A stretch of DNA of 64,000 nucleotides from Calonectria ilicicola (Eukaryota > Ascomycota > Sordariomycetes > Hypocreales > Nectriaceae), in the NCBI GenBank assembly GCA_020809705.1, contig CP085832.1, forward strand, positions 4,588,001-4,652,000, read 5' to 3'. The translations under genes and the position numbers were made by a program. Numbering within the stretch: position 1 is the first letter of the stretch; each line of letters begins with the position of its first letter. Positions 55,502 to 64,000 of the stretch are shown here, piece by piece. The notes under the pieces were generated by a model. It was not told the DNA's origin and did no database searches. It was given only the letters and a program-made list of their open reading frames with translations.

Positions 55502-57315
55502 ATGAACTACGAAGCCCTCTACTGCGTTGTATGCGGCGCCCCATTCAGGATCCCGCCCTCGTGGAGGTTTACTAGGGTGCCGAATTCACCACCGGACGAC
55601 CATCATATCGACACGACAAAACTGGTGAGTTGGTGCTCGGCTGGCCAAGTTTTGCCCAGAGAGATTGACTGCGATATACAGTGGTTGGAACTGGCACGCG
55701 TTATTGGTTTTACCGATCCAGTTGCCGACGATGGTGGTACCGATGATGCCAGTATCCGTAGCGCTAATGCCGATACCGATGACGACGCTGACGACGCCGG
55801 GACTTCTGACTCTGGTACCGATAATATTGATGCTGATGGCACAAATGTGGACGATAGCGGTGCAGATGGTGATGTTGGCGATAACAATACTGGGACAAAC
55901 GATGACGCTAGCGTCAATGATGTTGATGTCCTTAATGAGGCCAGTACTGATTATGACGGCGCCGCTGATGATGAAGCCGGAACAGATGATGATGCTAGTG
56001 CAGACCATGCCGACCATGATTCCACCAATGATGCTGATACCTATGATGATGAAACCGAGAGTCCAGCTGTCGATTCTCGAGCCCAAAGCCCAGAATCGGA
56101 TGATTTGCCTCGGGAATCACCAGGGCCAAATGTCCCTGGGTAACTTGCCAATCTCAAGTCGTAAAAATAGCCACTAACCAAATACATTCGCAGGGTTTTG
56201 GAAATAGGCCCACAGATCAGGGGCTATCTTCTGTCCGCCCGTGCCGCATACACAGATTACCACCGCCTGGTCACTAGGAAGCGCGTCTACGATGTGCTGC
56301 ATTGCTATGGAGGCTACGACCCCAAGTTTCCGCTCCATGAGGGCTGCCTCAACATAGTTCAACGTGCGGGCATCTGGCTTGCCCACGCCGCAAAAGACTT
56401 GCAGAGTATCCCACGCGAACCTGGCCCAGTGACGGCCTGTAGGTTTCTCAGGGCTCAGTTTGAGTATAATATTGACAACCGGAAATACTTCCCCAAGAAC
56501 GGCCTAGAGGTGGACGTACATGACTATACATATCTCGGCCTAGAGTTTGACCACGACTACTGCGGTGCTCGACAAAATTGGTCGGATCCTTTCTGGGCTG
56601 CTCGGGAGGAAAACGAGGTTTGGCCTACCAATTCTATCATCAAAAACCTCCACCTAACTGACTAACTTGTTAGTGGTATTGTATGGAGCCAACATTAATC
56701 CATAAAGACCTCGTCTCGTTTATATCATCTCTGCTTATAACCGTCTCATCTGGAACAGAAACGGAGAATACTACAAATCCGATCAAACAAACGCCGCGAA
56801 GAACGAAGCGGAGAACGAAGCGTAGATTCAATGGCAGCAATTCTTTCAGTTTGCAGCCAGTTTCTCATTCTGCTTTAGAACTTTTGCCCCAGGAGACATT
56901 GACCGAAATCGTCTCATATCTTCCAGCTCCATGCGCACTGCGCCTGCGACGGTGCTCCAAGACGTTGAATTCTCGCATCGTCCTCGATCAAGCGTTTTGG
57001 CATACAAAGCTCTTCAATGGGCTCGCGATTCCCTATCTCTGGGACCTTTACGAACTGCAGGCGAAAATCGAGGCCAAGCTGCCACATCCGGCCAAGGCCA
57101 GTTGCTGGGATTGGAGGCGCTTGGTCGAAACTCTCTCGCGCCCAGAGGAGATTATGAGAGCGGAAAACGCACCACTGACGGATGTTCCGATGGGATTTAG
57201 AAACCGGTGTCGTATATGGTTTCTCGCCAATCATCTGCTGGTAACCAAGGTCCCTGTCGAAATAACTCGCTTTGACGAGTCCCAGTATGAGGAGGGGAAA
57301 AGTCCGCTTATCTAA
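55502..57315 (+). CDS. F-box protein with acidic low-complexity insert, 567 aa
   Basis: Exons 55502-56139, 56194-56617 and 56674-57315 sum to 568 codons; the second intron has a GTTTGG donor, strong CTAAC/CTGAC branch and TTGTTAG acceptor, and the frame is exact. The start MNYEALYCVVCGAPFRIPPS is the C-x2-C opening typical of a large fungal F-box family. Residues about 73-188 are almost entirely Asp, Ala, Thr, Ser, Asn, Gly (DDADDAGTSDSGTDN). Then a conserved middle region (YDVLHCYGGYDPKFPLHEGC; LEFDHDYCGA) and the F-box near 420-465: LELLPQETLTEIVSYLP and LRRCSKTLNSRIVLDQAFW. The C-terminus RNRCRIWFLANHLLVTKV also fits. F-box proteins bring substrates to SCF ubiquitin ligases; this substrate is unknown. 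Confidence 0.82.
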
Positions 57316-57865
57316 TAGCGGGTTATTTTCATGTGTATCCTGCGGAGAGTTTCAAGGCAATCAACATCTTATCCATCATGCTTCAAACGTGATTCAATAT
57401 ATGGCATCGTATATTGTGATTTGACAATTTCGACATCAGCTACGCAACTCACCGCCTCTCAAATTCAGCTCATGCCACTGTTCTCGCCGTTGTCTCCTAA
57501 ACCCTGTCAACGCATCTACCACGCCATTTACTCAGCGGAGATTTCAACAAGGTTTGGGCCAAGCCAGCCAAGACGCACAGACTGGGAAGCTCGCACGCGC
57601 CTATGCAAGGCTCCTCAATGCTAACCTAACTACCCGATCATCCTCGTGGTTCCTCGCTTGCATCCAGAATTTCAGCTCAGTGCTTTGCCCGCAGTGAACT
57701 CCGCCCCCACCGGCCGGCCCCGCTGCTGCGCCCACGAATCTTGCAATAGTTGATCGAGGCTCTCCCTAGAGAGATTGTCCCTAAATATATAAGGTTCCCA
57801 GCTTAAATGCTATCCCGTAGACACTACAACTGCCACCAACGCTAGAAACCACACCGACCTCCACC
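57316..57865. other. gene-free stretch with promoter
   Basis: Spacer and promoter of the EthD gene with a TATA box at 57786 and an ACC/CAC-rich leader. Confidence 0.5.
57786..57793 (+). promoter_or_regulatory. TATA box of EthD-domain gene
   Basis: TATATAAG 73 bp before the ATG at 57866, followed by CACTACAACTGCCACCAACG, typical of a short fungal leader. Confidence 0.5.
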
Positions 57866-58784
57866 ATGGCGTTGATGTCCATCATCTATCTAGTCCTCGG
57901 CCTTGCCCTCCATGGCGTCTTGGCAGCCGATAACCAAACCCTTCCCAAGCAGCTTGCGGCTGTGCGGCGCCGGTCGGGATTGACCCACAAGGAGTTTTTG
58001 ACCTACCACACGTTTGTCCACGGACTCAAAAGCTGGAACGCACCCAGGGACGACTCTTTCCCAGCTGCTTACACGCTCAACTACGCCTTTGACTCTGTTT
58101 TTGGCATCAACAACAGTGTTCCCAACGCAGACTATGTTGGCCGTGACGATATCGCTGAGCTATGGAGCAGCACCGCAACAACCTTTACTGCCGCATCAAA
58201 CTACACCAACACCGTGATTGGCCCTGATGGCGAAAACTTCAACGACAAGGCTGTTGCTTTTTCCATTATTGGCCTTGAGAGCTTTCTGCTTGGATCCAAC
58301 AGCACCCCTTGCGTCCCTTACGACCCCATCAAGGGACAGCTTATTGCCTTCTTTTGGACCTCGTCGACATCCGATTCGGTATCAAACGACACATTTGCGA
58401 CGGGTGTCGCTAAGTCTCTAATTGGCAATCTGCCCGATACCGTCTACCGTGCCAGTATCCACGTCCCTGTACCCGGAGTTGATATTCGCCCTTACTTTGG
58501 TGGCGAGGGAATGCCCACCATTAGCTCCGTCATCAAGCTGTGGCTATACGACAACGACACGGCCGTCTCTGACGTTCGCGCGGCTCAGGCCAAGCTTGAC
58601 TATGCAAGCTTGCATCTGGATGAAAACGTTTCCTTCATGATGTTTACGAGGGCAGTACCCATCTGGGACACAGCACGGGGCATCGAGGTAAGAATCATGA
58701 TGAGTCAATGTTTTGACAAGACTAACAAATTGGCAGTACAACGACACCCGTCTCAAGGCATCCGTCAAGGCAAACACCTACTAG
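57866..58784 (+). CDS. secreted EthD-domain protein, 289 aa
   Basis: Exons 57866-58687 and 58737-58784 (49-bp intron, GTAAGA...CAG) sum to 290 codons. Signal peptide MALMSIIYLVLGLALHGVLA. The first domain (about residues 25-130) has the ferredoxin-like EthD pattern RRSGLTHKEFLTYHTFVHGL with NYAFDSVFG and DYVGRDDIAELW; the second half (TFATGVAKSLIGNLPDTVYR ... IKLWLYDNDTAVSDVRAAQ) looks like a second, diverged copy, so it is a dimeric alpha/beta-barrel in one chain. EthD proteins include decarboxylases and cyclases in polyketide pathways, but a secreted one is unlikely to serve there. Several NxT sequons (NQT, NNS, NYT, NST, NDT). Codon use is strongly biased to C/G third positions, suggesting high expression. 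Function unknown. Confidence 0.82.
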
Positions 58785-60244
58785 ATATCCAGCATCTACA
58801 GGGTTTTAACCCGTAATCTTATTTATTTTTTTCTTGTTGGTTGGCTAGATGCGACTTGCGATAGAATTCTATCTTCATACGTGCCGTATTAGCCCAATCA
58901 TATACTACTGTGAAAACGTAATAAAATCTCTATGCAGTTCACCAAGTTTTCTTTTCATGAATATAAAGGCTTCTCGAAGCTTGATTGACTAGGATCCAAC
59001 ACCCTCAGTCAGTTTGAGAAGCCGAATTGAACAAACCGACTTCACCGATAGACATAAACCCCTCATTGAAAAATGAAAAATTAGACAATAGTTGATCATA
59101 ATTTTGCGCCGCATCTGCATTTGCCCAGTGGAAACTTTATTAATCCAGGGGGTTGGTTGTCTTAGCCATCCCCACTTCTCCCAGTAGCAAAGTGGAAATT
59201 GAAGTATAGGGTAGGAAGTGGTCAAAAAATGGTATCAGGGTTCAATTATATTTATTTCATGCTCTGTTCTTTAGAAAGAAAAATGTAGTTTAGTAGGTAA
59301 GGTTTATTGTTTCCTAGTCCGGGCTGTTGCTAATCCAAGTTCAAGTTGATTACAATGATGATGATATTCTGCAGTACCAGGTCTGAAATTCTGCGCAAAG
59401 ATCATGTATCCCTAGCGTTTCCACAAGTTTACGGTTGTTCGATAGCACAAGTCAAGAAATGACAAACTTTTAAATCTAAAAATAGTTGCGGCAAAGTATT
59501 TGACAACCCCGATTAGGGCTAAAATTATGCCAAATTCCGAAATCATTTTGCTCCTGGCCTGCGATCATTACCGTTGTGCCAAGAATGGGACTGATAAGTT
59601 GAGGCGCTAGCCAATTCCGGCAAGTCGATTAGAGATGCGACGCGGCATGGGCGGCAGAGTAATTAGCCGGCTGAGACACTTGGGTGGTTAAAAATTAATT
59701 CTCTTCGTCACGAGCAAGTTCTAAAGACTGATTTGATGGGGAGATTTAGATGCGGCGTATAAAATCACCGTAGTACGCCGTATCCACTCTTTGATGACAT
59801 CGGGCCCTAGGGACGGCGCGTGGATGTCTGGACACTCTCCTTTCCATAGATCCACCAGTCAGACTCCCCGATTTCGACGATCTGTGGATAGACGATGCAG
59901 TGCCTCTTGGTCACAGTGAATTTGCTAGTTTAAGTCATTTATCGTTCGTTCATATGATTTTCGATGTGTTTGTTTCCAGATGACATATCACCAGCTCACT
60001 CTATTCACACACCTAGTGGAGTGGTTTAGATGTAATGCCCAATTACCCGGTAATTATTTTGCCTCAGGCACCCATGCGACCCAGCTGGACTCTGTCACGT
60101 CATAAGGCATCTGATAAGGCGTTCAGCTGAGATGGCATCAGAAAAAAAGATACCTGTAGTGATGACGCATGGAGGAGTGGTGGATCAGGGTTTTAATTGC
60201 CTTTGTCCTGATTTAATCTCCAGATCGCAGCTCAAAGTTTCGAC
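58785..60244. other. gene-free stretch
   Basis: About 1.4 kb spacer. Contains a TATA-like GTATAAAATC near 59757 with no gene after it, and a short AATTACC-C-GGTAATT inverted repeat at 60041-60055. The frame 60132-60473 overlaps the next gene in another phase and is not believed. Confidence 0.5.
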
Positions 60245-63200
60245 ATGTATCGCTCATTGCGCCAATATCTTCGCAAGCGTCCTCCAACTGATGGAGTTGT
60301 GCAGGCTGACGGGGTTGTCTCACTGCAAGCCTCAAAAAGCAAACTCGACAACGCTAGCACATGGGACACGAAAGCGTCTAAAAATAATTCTATTCATGGA
60401 ACAGAATCAGAAGAGACTATCACAGCACCTGTTGAAGCCTCAGAGCTTGAGTCTGAGTCCCCTTGTGGGATGAAGGTGTTGGTGCCTCAACCCGCTGATG
60501 ATACTGGCTGTGTTGACATTATCGCTATTCATGGCCTGAATGGCCATCGAGAGAAGACCTGGATCGACAAAACGACGCGTCTTAACTGGCTGAGCGATGA
60601 GAATTGCCTCCCCAATGATGTTCCAAATGCACGAGTCCTAACATTTGGCTATAATTCGCGCACATACTTTAGCAGGTCAACATCCAATATTCGGGACTTT
60701 GCTTCGGAATTGCTAGCAGGAATAAAGGCTAATAGAAAGAGTCTTGCGGAACAACAAAGGCCAATTGTGTTTCTATGTCATAGCCTTGGTGGATTGGTGT
60801 TCAAGCAGGTGATCAACCCAACCCATCTTTGACTGCATGCCGGACTAACTCTGCCCCCGAGGCCATGGTGTCCGCACACGAGCAGAATGATCATTATGCA
60901 AGTATTTTAAAATGCACCTGTGGCGTTATTTTCTTTGCCACACCCCACCGAGGCTCTAGTTTAGCCTTCTGGGACCAACTTGGGACCACCTTAATGCGAA
61001 TTGGCGCTTTTGGCTATTCAACTAACACAAGCCTATCCAAGCTTCTAAAGGTTGATGGCGAGATGTTAAAGCTAATTTCGGAATCATTTTCTCATCGCGG
61101 AGGGCAGTTTAAAATCAGGAGCTTTTATGAAACCGAGCAAATGCCAGGTTTAAATTGTCGAGTTGGTAGCCCTAAACCGTTCTTCCTCTCGTCTAACATT
61201 CTGCCATGGAACTAATAGCATCGATTAGATTGTGGAAAAAGAATCTGCCACGTTAGGATGGCCTAACGAACTTGATACCGCGGCATCAGCGAATCATTCC
61301 ACGATCTGCAAGTTTCCCTCACCCTCAGATCAGCGCTATCAGACCACAATATTCGCCATATCTGAGTTGATAGAAGGATCAAAAATAGAGGATAATTCTC
61401 GTGAGTATTGTTAAACGAAGAAATTTGTGAACATATTCTTAAGGATAATCGTAGCATTCGACCTTCGAGAGGAGGCATGCATGAGAGAGCTCAATTCGGA
61501 CTATGAGGACCATTTGGGCCAGGTTGATGACCCCATTCCCGAAACTTGCGAGTGGGTGCTTTCGCATGAGAAATGGCACCGGTGGGATTCGCTGCGTGAA
61601 CCCGCGCTTCTTTGGATCACTGCTGACGCTGGTTGTGGGAAATCTGTCATCGCCAAATTTCTTGTCAACCATTTTTTGTCCTTGAATGAGATGTCTGCGG
61701 AAACCTCGCTTGCATACTTCTTCTTCAAGGAAGGTCTTGAAGACCAGGATAATGCTTCAGCAGCAATTTCTGCCATCTTGCACCAAATTTGTTGCTCACA
61801 GCGACGACTTATTAAACATGTCATGGCAAAGTATACAAGCATACCAAAGCGTACATTCAATCGTTTCTCATGCTTATGGTCGATCCTGATGTCAATTATC
61901 AATGATTCAATTACGAAAAATATTGTTTTGATTCTGGATGGACTCGATGAATGCGAGGAAAAGTCGCTGACTGAGCTTACCAAAGCCTTGGCTACGTATC
62001 TGGATTCTGGGGACCATTTCGCCAAACTCCCTAGGCGTTGTTTTAAAGTCATTATTCTGAGCAGACCGCACAATTTAATACAAAGACGACTGAGAATAAT
62101 TGAAAAGGAAGAACCAGGAGAAACTAAAGAAACCATATCGAAACCCAAATCCTGCAACACGCGCAGGATCAGGCTAATTGCGGAAGAAGAAAGCGCTGCA
62201 ATCGCTAAAGACATATCTATTTTTGTACGCTCAAAGGTCGCAGAGTTTGGACAAAACTCTGAGCTTCTACCGGACATGTTACGTCATCTGGAGGAGAGGC
62301 TGATGACTGGTGCTGATTACACATTCCTCTGGATCTCGCTTGTCATTAAGCTTGTCGAAGATATAGAAGTTGATGGAATGTCAATGTCTCAATTGGAACT
62401 AATCCTGAGTACTACCAAGCTGGACGATGTTTATGAAAGGCTCCTTCGTGGCAGGGCACTGCCATTAAAGACTCGGAAAGCATTGATGATTGTATTGGCG
62501 GCAGTAAGACCAATAACACTCAAAGAAATGTGCGCTGCTATTGAAGTCCATCAGGACCATTTTGACAGCGCAGAGGCTCAGTCAAGATTGGCAGACTTAT
62601 CAGACGCTGGCGTCACTCGTCAGGAAGAAGTCATTCAAATTAGCGAGAATGCGATCGGGGCCAAAAATAGGTATGTAACAACAGGAGCAAACAGCGAAAG
62701 ATCAGGTCCCAAGCCACCCACAGCTGTTTCGAACTTGGATGAGCTCGAGAAGATGCTTCACAAACCATTTTCTAACCACTTACGACAAATATGCGGACAC
62801 TTTCTCAGGATCCGAGGACGGAAAATATACCTAGTACACCAGACAGCCAGGGAATTTCTGCTATCCAAGCTGGCCGTACCCCCTGGTGAACTGAGAAATG
62901 CGATCCTAACTCGGCGGCAACAAACATATCAAGATAAAAGAAGTGTACCAACTGCGACGGACCAATCGAATCACTGGCGCTATTCTATTTTTCAGGAAGA
63001 GACAAACCTTTGTTTGCTCCAAATATGCGTCGATACAATTAAATTGTTTCAAACCGAAAGGCTCTTAATTACTGATACCCGATGGACTACCAAAGAGGTT
63101 GTTGAGTACCTGAAAGCATGTCGCGATGATCCAGCCAAGGCCTTTTTCAAGTATGCTGTTTTTCACTGGGTAGATCATTACCGGCCTCTGAGAGAGTCTC

Positions 63201-63754
63201 TTCAGTATTCCTTCGATTATCTTTTAAATCAGAGCAACCTTCTGTTCAAGATATGGATCATTGTTCATCGCAGTTGGGTGCCTGAAGAGGAACGCAGTCT
63301 ATTAGAGGCAGGTGGGGTCGAAATCAGCGGAATCGGAAATGAACCCCGAGTCGGATTTCATTCCTTGCTCTATTCTGGCCAGAATTTCTACTCTTCAATA
63401 AAAGACGTCGAGAAGGAGGCGAAGGAATTTGAAATGGTACTAGAACACTTTAATCTGCACCAGGATGGCCTAACAAAAGACTATGACGTGGAATACCTCG
63501 GAGGTGATCGATATTGGAAGCAGGTTGGAGATGGGGATGATGTCAATGATGATGTTGATGATGAAGATTTGGCAAATAATGCAGGTGATATGGCTGAAAC
63601 TTGGAAGATTCCTGACCGAGTTCAATATTACAGACGAAAAAGGCGAGCCGAAGTGTCGGAGTGGTTTGAAGAGATGTCAAATCCTTTATCACCCGCAGGA
63701 GGGAATCCATATGGCTCAACGGGAATGAGAAGCTACTTGAGCATGGACATGTGA
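60245..63754 (+). CDS. SesB-like lipase/esterase-NACHT NLR, 1,111 aa, without sensor repeats
   Basis: Fungal NLR (STAND) receptor. Exons 60245-60808, 60862-61161, 61229-61400 and 61455-63754 sum to 1,112 codons. Residues about 85-330 form an alpha/beta hydrolase of the SesB type: VDIIAIHGLNGHREKTW, the nucleophile motif CHSLGGLVFKQ with Ser near 180, and FFATPHRGSSLAFWDQL. After ACMRELNSDYEDHLGQV comes the NACHT domain with Walker A ADAGCGKS (about 402-409) and Walker B LILDGLDEC (about 503). The winged-helix region (VYERLLRGRALPLKTRKALM) and the REFLL segment follow. The C-terminus lacks ankyrin, WD40 or TPR repeats: it ends with KDVEKEAKEFEMVLEHFNLH and an Asp-rich stretch. Either a sensor-less receptor or one whose repeats were lost. 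No stop or frameshift within the model. Role in self/non-self recognition is inferred from the class. Confidence 0.87.
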
Positions 63755-64000
63755 GAATGCAAGAGCCACATTTATGATCTCAAGGTATATTTTCAAGTAT
63801 TTTAGGGCAAATGCCAAAGGAAATCTCGTCAATTAGATTCGTTATTAGTACTAAAATCAATCATCTTTTTCTCATGACTTAGTATGATTCCTGGCGGATG
63901 GTCCGAACCACCATGCTGTCGTCTTGTTCTGCTCCCAGTTCATCCGCTTCATTCTCAATATGCCAGTCAGCCCTATTCACCACTGCTAGCGCCTTGACCC

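Noticed and set aside
56140..56673. Three separate genes at 55352-56143, 56198-56665 and 56683-57315
   Set aside because: Two short introns with good branch and acceptor sites join them in one frame, giving a standard F-box protein layout.
60132..60473. 113-codon frame overlapping the start of the SesB-like gene
   Set aside because: Different phase from the conserved lipase domain, which starts naturally at 60245; no domain in it.
1..64000. Search for CRISPR arrays, LTR pairs, terminal inverted repeats, rRNA or centromere/telomere repeats
   Set aside because: None seen by eye; no TTAGGG arrays or long duplicated blocks. A dot-plot would be needed to exclude diverged repeats.

Overview
The window reads as nuclear DNA of a filamentous ascomycete (Pezizomycotina; gene content and secretome suggest Sordariomycetes, possibly Hypocreales, but the genus is not fixed by the sequence). 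The evidence is: many introns of about 50-60 bp with GTRNGT donors, CTAAC/CTGAC branch sites and YAG acceptors; typical fungal families (STAND/NLR receptors with NACHT domains, a Zn2Cys6 regulator, a LaeA-like methyltransferase, GT90/CAP10, a linalool dehydratase-like enzyme, a PL4 rhamnogalacturonan lyase); and a split tRNA-Lys gene. Exon maps below were read by hand from splice signals and frame continuity and add up to whole codons.

Layout. 1-1252: the 3' part of an anion-permease-type MFS gene (minus) meets the 3' end of an arylsulfotransferase-like gene (plus), both lacking their 5' parts, which looks like a rearrangement junction. 3.8 kb: a small secreted effector-like protein. 6.6-9.0 kb: convergent LaeA-like methyltransferase and short-chain dehydrogenase. 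10.7 kb: a beta-trefoil (ricin-B-like) cytosolic lectin. 13.7-16.3 kb: a membrane-anchored GT90 glycosyltransferase. 17.3-22.8 kb: a 1,765-residue NACHT-ankyrin NLR. 23.7-30.2 kb: secreted alpha/beta hydrolase, secreted EGF plus five-bladed-propeller (GH43-like) protein, and a linalool dehydratase/isomerase-like enzyme with two CGG-N5-CCG sites in its promoter. 30.5 kb: tRNA-Lys(UUU) with an intron. 32.6-39.3 kb: a secreted adenosine deaminase (ADGF type) broken by one in-frame stop, a rhamnogalacturonan lyase, and arginyl-tRNA synthetase. 40.6-45.5 kb: alcohol O-acetyltransferase, Zn2Cys6 regulator, DUF4267 membrane protein and GNAT acetyltransferase. 46.5-52.2 kb: two interrupted reading frames flank a small Cys-rich conserved protein and a protein derived from a copia-type retroelement. 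53.2-58.8 kb: a Thr-rich secreted wall protein, an F-box protein with a long acidic insert, and a secreted EthD-domain protein. 60.2-63.8 kb: a second NLR with a SesB-like lipase/esterase N-terminus and NACHT but no recognisable repeat sensor.

No gene cluster with a backbone synthase is present, and no transposon with intact ends was seen. The most notable themes are the two NLR receptors of different architecture within 45 kb, the reading frames interrupted by stop codons with no frameshift, the MFS/arylsulfotransferase junction, and the promoter architecture of the linalool dehydratase-like gene. About 40% of the window is gene-free spacer in which I see nothing beyond short hairpins, TATA-like boxes and microsatellites.
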